Source: Planctomycetaceae bacterium (GTDB lineage Bacteria; Planctomycetota; Planctomycetia; Planctomycetales; Planctomycetaceae). From it: DNA of 64,000 nt. Under the pieces are notes generated by a model. That model made no database searches. It was given only the letters and a program-made list of their open reading frames with translations, and was not told the DNA's origin. The stretch covers positions 1-64,000 of the forward strand of contig JABURQ010000034.1 in the NCBI GenBank assembly GCA_014762625.1. The letters are read 5' to 3'. Made by a program: the position numbers and the translations under genes. Below, one piece after another: positions 30,210-38,271 of the stretch; the first letter of the stretch is position 1, and the number at the start of each line of letters is the position of its first letter.

Positions 30210-30837
30210 CTCCCCTAGGTGCGAATTGTGTTTTTCGCAGGTGTTTGAGTATTCGTTCTTTGTGTTTTGTGCTTGGTCTTTCGTTGCCAAGCACCAAGAA
30301 CGAAATTCAAATTGCCAAAGATCGAACTCTCTCTACCTATAGGGACTTTGTTGCCAAACGTTTCCAAACAGACAAACGAGTGTCTGGATCGAATCGATTG
30401 GCACAGTCCGGCTTGTCCGCCAGTGCTTGGAAAAAATGTTGTCTCGCGCAGAGGCGCCAAGACGCGAAGATGAAAAATAGAACACGGATAAAACTGATGA
30501 GACGGAGTTTCACTGATTTTGTGCCGCCGCCGTCAGGCGGCAGGGCCGTAGCTCTCCAACGAACTCCGAACCGTAACTCTGGTAATGACGATCTGACAAG
30601 GGGAGTTTTGCAGGAATCAGGAGACAGGATACCGTTCAACGGGTAACCGGGGTGACGAAGTCACAATAGGCAATGATTGAACCGCGGATAACACGGATCA
30701 AAGAAAAGTCTCGCGCAGAGGCGCAGCGACGCAGAGAAATGAGGAGCTGCGATGTTCAGATCGCAAGGGATCGCGCGGTAAACATCCTCCCACAAAGAAT
30801 CACTTTCCACCTCAAAAGAGTCAGGAAGATTGGAGCC

Positions 30838-30853
30838 GCCGACGGAAGTCGGC
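30838..30853. repeat. REP-like hairpin
   Basis: GCCGAC, loop GGAA, GTCGGC, directly followed by AGGGG. It has the same layout as the hairpins at 30652-30664, 32249-32266 and 50677-50693 and the one near 30525-30550. Confidence 0.55.
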
Positions 30854-31193
30854 AGGGGTATTCAGAGCTGATGTTAAATCAGGAAGATAGGAATGCAGTA
30901 AGAATTAAGCCGCGAGCGCGAACTCGCCGGACTTTTGAGTAGAACGCAGATTTCGCGGATTTGAAAATGGTGATCGCGCAAAGCCGCCAAGACGCAAAGG
31001 AAAGAAAAGAGAGAACACGGATAAAACGGAGGACACGGATTGTCACGGAGGATAGAGGCTCGTACGCAAGCACGTGGATTTGGATAGACCGCGGATGACG
31101 TGGATAGCCGCAGATTTTCCTTGGGGCTGATCGCTTGCGATGCTGATAGGCGTGCAGCGCAAGCTGCGGAGGCGAGAAGTGTTTTAACTTGGC

Positions 31194-32153
31194 TCATGTT
31201 AAGATTTGGTTTTTCTGATTTGACTTCTGTTGTTGTCTATTTAGAAATTCCTCGAATTTTTCAACCGTATTGAAGAGGTTTGAAGGTTCCAACTCAAGTG
31301 TTCTCGCAACGAGAAACTCTGTCATTCGTATAAACATTTTTGCATCATCGATTACACTGTCGGTATCTGGAAACATCCCGTAATGTATTAGTCGATTTCT
31401 GATTCCAGCTAATTCGTTCAATCGTCTATGATCTTTTTCACCGAGCCGGTGCTTGAATGCATAGTTAGTGAGTAGAAACGCGATTTTTTCTACCGCCTTG
31501 GTATTTCGAAGAGCCTTATTTGATAACCATGAATCATTCAGGACAGAAAACAGATGCTCCCAAATGGTCCAGCTTTGTATGAAAGCTGTCTCAACAGTTA
31601 TTTGGGCGATCATTGATTTACAAAGCCGTAGATAATGGCCCTTACGATATCTTTCTTTCCAATTATCATCTTGGATAAGTTGAAAAATGCGGCTAACCTC
31701 CTGCTCGAAACCAACATTGATGCTCAGGTACTCTTCTTCTGATCCACCTGCTTCAGCATACGGAATCGATGTTGCAAGTATCCCACCCCATCTAAAATAT
31801 CGAGGGTCATTGAAAAGCAACGGTTCTGTGTTGCTCGAATCGTCATGCAAAGAAAGCGCAATGTCTCTAGAGGTGAAAATACTCAGAAGAACTATCAGGT
31901 CGTGTAAGATTCCATATTCAATGTCTGGATGAAATAAGACTGATTTTGAAAATGATTCATCACAATGAAGCTGGGCTGTCATTTGGTGTGATCCAGAGTT
32001 CTTTTGTGCTGAGTATGAACCTGTGTGGTCTGAATAGTGGGAGAGACACTTGTATTTTTCTCGATAGTCAGGTTGTTTGATGAAATGGAAATCGCCGAAG
32101 ATGAGTTCATCTCTACCCTCTGGGAATTCGAGGTTATATACATCAAATAACAT
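31194..32153 (-). CDS. Putative HEPN-domain protein (possible ribonuclease/defence gene)
   Basis: This ~319-residue protein of unknown function is more AT-rich than its neighbours. The C-terminal third is helical and carries ELAGIRNRLIHYGMF, an RN-x3-H (R-x4-H) motif typical of HEPN domains, which are often RNases in toxin or phage-defence proteins. The preceding helices (QITVETAFIQSWTIWEHLF) are compatible with the HEPN core. The N-terminal half is a beta-rich unknown domain, reminiscent of the ApeA-type arrangement but not a confident match. ATG 32153 is preferred, with AAGGGAC upstream; the frame is open to ATG 32192. The gene stands alone between two blocks of degenerate intergenic repeats. 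Confidence 0.6.
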   Translation of the reverse strand: MLFDVYNLEFPEGRDELIFGDFHFIKQPDYREKYKCLSHYSDHTGSYSAQKNSGSHQMTAQLHCDESFSKSVLFHPDIEYGILHDLIVLLSIFTSRDIALSLHDDSSNTEPLLFNDPRYFRWGGILATSIPYAEAGGSEEEYLSINVGFEQEVSRIFQLIQDDNWKERYRKGHYLRLCKSMIAQITVETAFIQSWTIWEHLFSVLNDSWLSNKALRNTKAVEKIAFLLTNYAFKHRLGEKDHRRLNELAGIRNRLIHYGMFPDTDSVIDDAKMFIRMTEFLVARTLELEPSNLFNTVEKFEEFLNRQQQKSNQKNQILT

Positions 32154-32192
32154 ATCTCTGTCCCTTTTCGGTCTTTTATAACCAAGTCCCAT

Positions 32193-32495
32193 CTGCGTAT
32201 ACCCGCGAAATCGGCGTTAGCTGCGGTCTCATTTTTTACCTATCTCTCGGCAGGGAGGCTCCTGCCCTACAAGAACCCTTCCGGTATTCCTTTCTTCCTC
32301 ATTCAAAACCAACCCCACGGTTCGCACAGCGGCTCAAAATCCGTGACACTCCCTTACCTCCGTCTTATCCGTGGCGAATCTTCTTCCCTTCGCGTTGCTT
32401 TGCCACTTCGAGTCTTTGCGTCAAAATAAAAAAAGAGACCGGTGGAAACGGCTTTACTTCTGACTCCCGAATCCTGACGCCTGATTCCTCAGACG
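32193..32495. repeat. Non-coding spacer with inverted relatives of the 30-31 kb repeats
   Basis: This spacer contains a hairpin (GGCAGG/CCTGCC arms at 32249-32266, followed by CTAC) and, near 32340-32440, the reverse complement of the 'CACGGATAAGACGGAGG' and 'CAAAGACTCGAAG' type repeats seen at 30.4-31.1 kb. No gene is supported. Confidence 0.6.
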
Positions 32496-33899
32496 TCAGT
32501 CTTCCGCACGCGAGCCGTCGCCGCACATCTTCACCATTCGAGGCTCGAACCGGGCCACTTTTTTGACCAGGTCCTGTTGCGCGTCCATCACCTCGTTGAT
32601 GTTCTTGTACACGCCGGGAACTTCGTCCGCACCCGCCGAGAGCACCTCGATTCCCTTCTTGGCGAGGTCGTTTTTGACCGCCTTGAAGTTGTAGGTATCC
32701 TTGGCCTTCCGACGGCTCATCTGACGACCGGCTCCGTGAGACGCCGACGCGAGCGAATCTTCGTTGCCGAGACCGCGAACCACGTACGCCGGGTCGGCCA
32801 TCGAGCCGGGAATCACACCCAACACCCCTTTGCCGGCGGGAGTCGCCCCCTTCCGGTGGACGTAGACATCCTCGCCGCGATGGTTTTCCAGCCATGCGAA
32901 GTTGTGGTGGTTTTCGACCTCGGCGACCGCTTCCAGGCCGGCGAGTTCCGCGACGCGACGATGGATCACATCGTGATTGGCGGCGGCGTACCGACCCATC
33001 AGGTTCATGGCGTTCCAGTAGTCCTGACCTTCCTGCGTGTTCATGTCGAGCCACGCCAGACGACCGAGGTCGGCAAACTTGGGAGGGAGGACCGCCCGCG
33101 CCATATCCGAATAGGTGCTGCAGACCGACGCACCGGTTCCCCGGCTGCCCGAATGCGACAGCAGCGACAGATACTCCCCTGCCTTTAGACCGAGGTCGTC
33201 GGCGTCCTCATCGAGGAACAGGTAACCCCATTCGACAAAGTGATTCCCCGAACCCGAGGTGCCGAGCTGTTTCCACGCTTTGTCCTTATTTTCGCGCGTG
33301 ATGCGGGTGATCGACCAGTCTTCATCCATGACGTCGTGCCGGGCTTTGCGTTTCATCCCCTGCCCGACTCCGAAGACGGTTCCTTCTTCGAGCGCAGCGC
33401 GGAACGAATCCTTGTGCGAATTGAACTCGTCAGCCGCCAGGTCGTAGACCGTCATCTTCATGCGGCAGGCGATATCCACGCCGACTGCGTACGGACAGAT
33501 CGCGTCCTTCAGCGCGAGGACTCCTCCGATCGGCAGACCGTAACCAAGGTGCGCATCGGCCATCAGCGCACCGCCAAAGGCGTTTGGCATCGAGCAGGCC
33601 TGTTCCATCTGCGCGTGAGCGTTCGGATCGATGCCGTCGGCTCCCCAGGTCTTGTAATCGACCGGCTCCGGGCGCACGAATTCGCGGTCCGCGATCAATT
33701 CCTTCGCCAGGTCGGCGAGATGAGTATGTCCGGTAAACGTGTCTGGATTCTCCACGCACTGCGCCACGACATCCTTGACGTCGATCCGCAACGGTTTTTC
33801 GACGGTCCGGTTGTACTTGGCGATCGACTGCACGGCCTGCAGCGCGATGGGATGACAGTCTTTCGGCACTCCGAGTTTCGCCAACTGACGGGGATTCAT
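32496..33899 (-). CDS. rtcB: RtcB-family RNA ligase
   Basis: This 467-residue protein has the RtcB metal and GMP-binding motifs: MADAHLGYGLPIGGVLA, GVDIACRMKM (Asp and Cys metal ligands), LGTSGSGNHFVEWG, LLSHSGSRG, ENHHNFAW, VHRKGATPA and SASHGAGRQMSRR, whose His is the guanylylated residue. Length is normal. RtcB joins 2',3'-cyclic-phosphate or 3'-phosphate RNA ends to 5'-OH ends in tRNA splicing or RNA repair. An AGAGGTGA ribosome-binding site precedes ATG 33899. No archease or RtcR-type regulator gene is adjacent; the neighbour upstream is the HEPN-motif gene in the same direction, separated by repeat spacer. Confidence 0.94.
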   Translation of the reverse strand: MNPRQLAKLGVPKDCHPIALQAVQSIAKYNRTVEKPLRIDVKDVVAQCVENPDTFTGHTHLADLAKELIADREFVRPEPVDYKTWGADGIDPNAHAQMEQACSMPNAFGGALMADAHLGYGLPIGGVLALKDAICPYAVGVDIACRMKMTVYDLAADEFNSHKDSFRAALEEGTVFGVGQGMKRKARHDVMDEDWSITRITRENKDKAWKQLGTSGSGNHFVEWGYLFLDEDADDLGLKAGEYLSLLSHSGSRGTGASVCSTYSDMARAVLPPKFADLGRLAWLDMNTQEGQDYWNAMNLMGRYAAANHDVIHRRVAELAGLEAVAEVENHHNFAWLENHRGEDVYVHRKGATPAGKGVLGVIPGSMADPAYVVRGLGNEDSLASASHGAGRQMSRRKAKDTYNFKAVKNDLAKKGIEVLSAGADEVPGVYKNINEVMDAQQDLVKKVARFEPRMVKMCGDGSRAED

Positions 33900-33917
33900 A
33901 ATTCACCTCTGTTTTTT

Positions 33918-33940
33918 TCTGTTCCGTTTCTATTGGAACA
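33918..33940. promoter_or_regulatory. Inverted repeat in the rtcB leader
   Basis: CTGTTCC and GGAACAG arms separated by nine bases lie about 20-40 bases before the rtcB start, directly upstream of an A-rich tract and the ribosome-binding site. It could be an operator or leader hairpin; nothing identifies a regulator. Confidence 0.3.
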
Positions 33941-34172
33941 GATGACACAGAGAGTCGCCACAGGTTCGTCAGGAGAGCGGATGATGGAGAAGCCGTCGGG
34001 CCGGTTCCACCGGTCATGAGAGAGATCAACGCAAAGTCCCAGAGAGGGAGAGGCATCCAAAGCACGAAGCCTCTCTCTTCGAGTCGGACAGGATCAAGGA
34101 TTCTCTCTGAGCGGGTGTTCGCTTTGGGCGGGTGAGAGAGCTGACTGAAGAACGAGTTCCAAAATTTGCATC

Positions 34173-35612
34173 TCAGGTGAGGATGTCTTTGACGACGTTT
34201 CCGTGCACATCGGTCAAACGGAAATAGCGGCCCTGGTAGCGATAAGTAAGTCGCTCGTGGTCGATGCCGAGCTGATTCAGAATCGTCGCCTGGAGATCGT
34301 GTACGTGGACCGGTTTATCGACGACGTTCACGCTGTACTCGTCGGTCTCGCCGTAACTCATACCGCCGCGGACACCGCCTCCCGCCATCCAGTACGTGAA
34401 ACAGTTGGGATGATGATCGCGGCCGTAGACTTTGTCAGTCAGTTTTCCCTGGCAGTAAATCGTGCGTCCGAACTCTCCTCCCCAGACGACCAGCGTCTCA
34501 TCCAGCATGCCCCGCTGCTTGAGATCTTTGAGGAGTGCCGCGGTGGGCTGATCGGTATCCTTGCATTGCGCGGGGACCTGTTTCGGTGCGTTGTTGTGGG
34601 CATCCCACCCCCGGTGATAAAGCTGGATGAAGCGGACGCCCCGCTCCGCCAGACGTCGGGCCAGCAAGCAGTTGTAAGCATACTTTCCGACCTGAGTTGC
34701 TTCGGGGCCGTACATCTCCAGAATATTTTTAGGCTCGCTCTTGAGATCGATTAACTCCGGCACGCTCATCTGCATACGATACGCCAGCTCGTACTGGGCG
34801 ATGCGAGTCTCGATCGCGGGATCCTGAATCTGCTCCGCCTGTTGCTGATTGAGTTTCTGCAGGGAATCCAGCATGCGGCGGCGCTGAATCTGGGTCATTC
34901 CCTGAGGGTTATAGAGATCGAGGATCGGATTTCCCTGACCGCGAAATTTGACCCCTTGGTATTGTCCGGGTAAAAATCCCGCGCCCCATAAGCGGTTATA
35001 AAGTGGCTGCCCCTGTTTGGCGGAACCGTTGGAAGTCATCGCCACAAACGCGGGAAGGTTGGCGTTCTCACTCCCCAGGCCGTAATTGACCCACGCTCCC
35101 ATACTGGGACGTCCGGCGATCACTGACCCCGTTTGGAACAGGGTCGCGGCGGGATCGTGATTGATGGCCCCGGTATGCATACTCTTGATGACACAGACGT
35201 CGTCGATGACTTCACCGAGATGAGGCAGCGTTTCGCTGAGCCAGATGCCGGACTCGCCGTGTTGATGGAACTTGAATTTGCTGGGAGCGACGGGAAACGA
35301 CTTCTGGCCGGAGGTCATTGTTGTTTTTCGCTCGGGCGGATAAACAGAAGTCGGCACCTCTTCGCCAAACCGCTTCGCGAGCCCCGGCTTGTAATCGAAG
35401 AGGTCCATCTGCGCAGGACCGCCCGACTGAAACAGATAGATGACACGTTTGGCTTTCGGAGCGAAGTGAGGTAGACCGGACATGCGCTGCGTGGAGGCTT
35501 GATCGTCCGCATGCAGTAGCGATCCGGCAGCAATTGCCCCCAGCCCCAAGGCACCACCGCCGAGAAATGCACGGCGTGATTGAGAGGTGACGAATTCATG
35601 GCGAGGTGTCAT
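34173..35612 (-). CDS. DUF1501 family exported protein, Tat substrate
   Basis: This ~479-residue protein begins with a Tat-type signal, SQSRRAFLGGGALGLGAIAAG (residues ~11-31). DUF1501 blocks follow: RVIYLFQSGGPAQMDLFDYKP, SMHTGAINHDPA, QLYHRGWDAHNN, VVWGGEFGRTIYCQG, DHHPNCFTYWMAGGGVRGG. The spacing and length are those of the larger DUF1501 proteins that accompany DUF1549/DUF1553 proteins in planctomycetes. ATG 35612 is chosen: it starts one base after the stop of the preceding gene and is preceded by GGAG at ~7 bases. It forms an operon with the upstream DUF1553 gene. Confidence 0.92.
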   Translation of the reverse strand: MTPRHEFVTSQSRRAFLGGGALGLGAIAAGSLLHADDQASTQRMSGLPHFAPKAKRVIYLFQSGGPAQMDLFDYKPGLAKRFGEEVPTSVYPPERKTTMTSGQKSFPVAPSKFKFHQHGESGIWLSETLPHLGEVIDDVCVIKSMHTGAINHDPAATLFQTGSVIAGRPSMGAWVNYGLGSENANLPAFVAMTSNGSAKQGQPLYNRLWGAGFLPGQYQGVKFRGQGNPILDLYNPQGMTQIQRRRMLDSLQKLNQQQAEQIQDPAIETRIAQYELAYRMQMSVPELIDLKSEPKNILEMYGPEATQVGKYAYNCLLARRLAERGVRFIQLYHRGWDAHNNAPKQVPAQCKDTDQPTAALLKDLKQRGMLDETLVVWGGEFGRTIYCQGKLTDKVYGRDHHPNCFTYWMAGGGVRGGMSYGETDEYSVNVVDKPVHVHDLQATILNQLGIDHERLTYRYQGRYFRLTDVHGNVVKDILT

Positions 35613-35613
35613 T

Positions 35614-37905
35614 TCAATTCTCCGAAATCGCTTCATCGAGATTCAGAATGGTATTGGTGACGAGCGTGTAAGCGGCGAGTTCGACCGGATCGAGCTGGGG
35701 ATCGTTCGGTTTCTCACCGATGGTCAACAATTTCTTGGCTGACTGTGGGGTCTCAGAAAACTCGTTCCGATATTGCTCCAGGTCGGAAACGAGGACCGAT
35801 AATTCGTCCGCTTCGGGGCGACGACTTGTGACCATCCGGAAAGCGTTTGCAAGTCGCTCTTTCGGCGTGAGAGCCTCCTGTTTCGAGACTCTTTCGGCCA
35901 GATGGCGCGCGGCTTCCACAAACGTCACATTGTTCATCAACGTGAGCGCCTGCAGCGGAGTTGTCGTATAGTCCGACCGGACGATGCAGGTCTCTCGGGC
36001 GGCGGCGTTGAAGGTCATCATCGTCGGGGGTGGAACCGTTCGTCGCCAGTAGGTGTAAAGGCTGCGGCGATAGAGAGCCTCCCCTGTGTCCTGTTTGTAT
36101 TTGGCGTTGGAGATACTGCTCCAGATTCCCGGCGGCATATACGGTTTGACCGAAGGGCCGCCCACTTTCTCATTCAGCAATCCGCTCGTAAACAGGACTG
36201 AGTCCCGAACGGCGTTCGGCGACAGCCGTTTCCGCGGCCCCCGCGCGAGCAAACGGTTTTCCGGATCGCGCTCCTGCAATTCCGGTGATGAAAATGAGCG
36301 TTGACGGTAGGTGGCGCTGGTCACGATCAGCCGCTGCAGCGCTTTCACATCCCAGCCGCTGTTGACGAATTCTGTCGCCAGCCAATCGAGTAACTTCGGA
36401 TGACTGGGATACTCCCCCTGCACGCCGAAGTTCTCACTCGTTTTGACAATGCCGATTCCGAAGTAGTGTTGCCAGAATCGATTGACGGTCACTCGGGCCG
36501 TCAAAGGGTTCTCAGGGGAGGTCAACCAATAAGCGAGCCCCAGTCGATTATCGGGCCACTCGTCGTTCCAGCCTCCGAGAGCCGGCGGAGTTGCGGGCTG
36601 TAAGGACTCGGAGGTGTCGGGTTGATCGTACTGCCCCCGTTCCAATCGATAAGTTGTCCGCGGTGTTTCGAGTTCGTGCAGCACCATGACGGTGTCGGGG
36701 GCTCCCGGTTGCGGTCGGGGGACGGAAGTCTGGCTGATTTTGACTTTCGGAGACTCGGGAACGACATACTCGCGTTCCTCCCCCGAAAGGTGGGGCCAGT
36801 TTTTGGGGACCTTGATGAAAGGAGGGCTGTTGCCGTTATTGGGCCCGAGGCCGGCTTCGTCGATGTTGTTGAAAAAGGCAAACAGACGGTAAAAATCTTT
36901 CTGTTTGATGGGGTCGTATTTGTGGTCGTGACATTTCGAGCAATTCAGCGTCAAACCGAGAAACACGGTCCCCGTCGTTTCCACCCGGTCCGCCACATAC
37001 TCCACGATCCATTCGTCGGGGATCGAACCTCCCTCCGAATTGATCCGATGGTTCCGGTTGAATCCGGTCGCGACTTGCGTCATGAAATCGCGGTCGGGAA
37101 GTAAATCGCCGGCCATCTGTTCGAGGATGAACTGATCGAAAGGCATGTTGTTGTTGAGTGACTGAATCAACCAGTCCCGCCAAACCCACATGTAGCGGAG
37201 ACGGTCGTTCTGATAACCGTCCGTGTCGGCATAACGTGAGGCCTCCAGCCAATCCAGCGCCATGTGCTCGCCGTATCGAGGGGAATTCAGCAGACGGTCA
37301 ACGGCTCTCTCGTAGGCATTTTCAGAAGAGTCATTCAGAAAGGCATCGAGTTCCTCCAAAGTTGGCGGGAGACCGGTCAGGTCGAAACTGACTCGCCTTA
37401 ACAAAGTTGCTTTGTCCGCTTCGGGAGAGACCGGCAATCCTTCCCGTTCCAATCTTGCCAGCACAAAATAATCGATCCCGTTCTTCGGCCAGTCTCGGTC
37501 TTTCACAACCGGTAAATCGGGACGAGTCGGCGGTATGAACGCCCAGTGGCGATCGTCTTGCGGCCAGTCCGCCTCCTCTTTGAGCCATTGCTGTAATTTC
37601 TTGCGATCGCCCGGTCGTAAGCGGCGTTTGGAATCGGGGGGCGGCATCTGCACGTAAGGATCGTCACTCGTCAATCGTTCCAGCATGGTTCCCGATTTCA
37701 GGATCCCGGCTTCCATTGCGGCGTCCCGGTCATCGAGTCGCAAATCGGCTTCTCGCGCCTTGGCATCGGGACCGTGACAGTGATAACAGGCATCGGAAAG
37801 AATGGGCCGAATGTCTCTGGTGTAATCTAGAGTTTTGTCTTCTGCCTGGAGTGCCGAAGACGTTATCAGAACTGCGACGAGAAGTATGTGTTTGAGTGGT
37901 TTCAT
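35614..37905 (-). CDS. PSCyt1-DUF1549-DUF1553 exported cytochrome-like protein
   Basis: This 763-residue protein has a signal peptide (MKPLKHILLVAVLITSSALQA). A PSCyt1 cytochrome domain follows with CYHCHGPDAKAREADLRLD. The DUF1549 domain has LRRVSFDLTGLPPTLEELDAF and a second haem-like motif, CSKCHDHKYDPI. The DUF1553 domain has LTARVTVNRFWQHYFGIGIV and TTTPLQALTLMNNVTFVEAARHLAERV. Both CxxCH motifs could bind haem c. The protein is expected in the periplasm or at the cell surface with its DUF1501 partner, encoded directly downstream. Biochemical function is unknown; a role in polymer breakdown has been suggested for such loci, but nothing here proves it. Confidence 0.92.
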   Translation of the reverse strand: MKPLKHILLVAVLITSSALQAEDKTLDYTRDIRPILSDACYHCHGPDAKAREADLRLDDRDAAMEAGILKSGTMLERLTSDDPYVQMPPPDSKRRLRPGDRKKLQQWLKEEADWPQDDRHWAFIPPTRPDLPVVKDRDWPKNGIDYFVLARLEREGLPVSPEADKATLLRRVSFDLTGLPPTLEELDAFLNDSSENAYERAVDRLLNSPRYGEHMALDWLEASRYADTDGYQNDRLRYMWVWRDWLIQSLNNNMPFDQFILEQMAGDLLPDRDFMTQVATGFNRNHRINSEGGSIPDEWIVEYVADRVETTGTVFLGLTLNCSKCHDHKYDPIKQKDFYRLFAFFNNIDEAGLGPNNGNSPPFIKVPKNWPHLSGEEREYVVPESPKVKISQTSVPRPQPGAPDTVMVLHELETPRTTYRLERGQYDQPDTSESLQPATPPALGGWNDEWPDNRLGLAYWLTSPENPLTARVTVNRFWQHYFGIGIVKTSENFGVQGEYPSHPKLLDWLATEFVNSGWDVKALQRLIVTSATYRQRSFSSPELQERDPENRLLARGPRKRLSPNAVRDSVLFTSGLLNEKVGGPSVKPYMPPGIWSSISNAKYKQDTGEALYRRSLYTYWRRTVPPPTMMTFNAAARETCIVRSDYTTTPLQALTLMNNVTFVEAARHLAERVSKQEALTPKERLANAFRMVTSRRPEADELSVLVSDLEQYRNEFSETPQSAKKLLTIGEKPNDPQLDPVELAAYTLVTNTILNLDEAISEN

Positions 37906-38271
37906 GGTTGGGTTGATTCATCTGGAATATGTCTGCTCACAGCTTTGATCTTTAATGAGTATACCGCATTCGGACTCCGGATTCGAAAACGGACCCACTG
38001 ATTCGGGAGGCTTCTCCCGCTGACGACATCAGGAAACGCATATTGTGAGCGAATGATGCCCGAAATGAAGCCCACAGACTGACCTGGGGGGCAACAAAGA
38101 GCAAGATCGCCTGGATCCTTCTGTTGGTCGTGATATAGGAAAAATTCGCCTGGCGACGGCAGGATCTGATATGCTGGAATGCGTCTTTTCCTTCGACTTT
38201 CGTCACTGAATGGAATTTTGCAACGGATTCCCGAAGTTTCTTCGTCCACAAACAACAGAGGTCGTTTCCAT
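37906..38271. other. Divergent intergenic region between two secretome operons
   Basis: A 366-base region separates the leftward DUF1553 operon and the rightward DUF1592 operon and should hold both promoters. An open frame runs into the DUF1592 gene from 38179, but that gene's signal peptide starts at 38272. No repeat is recognised. Confidence 0.4.

Larger units (their letters stand above)
30054..31193. repeat. 1.1-kb non-coding block of degenerate dispersed repeats
   Basis: No gene is supported here. The block contains several decayed copies of short planctomycete intergenic repeats. One type reads like CGCGCAGAGGCG-CAAGACGC-GAAG (near 30445, 30712 and 30980). Another reads like GAACACGGATAAAAC (near 30480, 30680 and 31013). 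Others are an ACCAAG-type segment (near 30285) and small hairpins followed by AGGG or ATAGG. Read in reverse they produce the 'FIRVL..FASWRLCA'-type peptides that often get annotated as spurious proteins. Copy 1 of repeat C lies at 30128-30209. Confidence 0.75.

Noticed and set aside
30128..30646. Plus-strand frames of 66-172 residues in the 30-31 kb gap
   Set aside because: They are made of dispersed repeat sequence (CGCAGAGG and CACGGATAA types), which often mimics coding.
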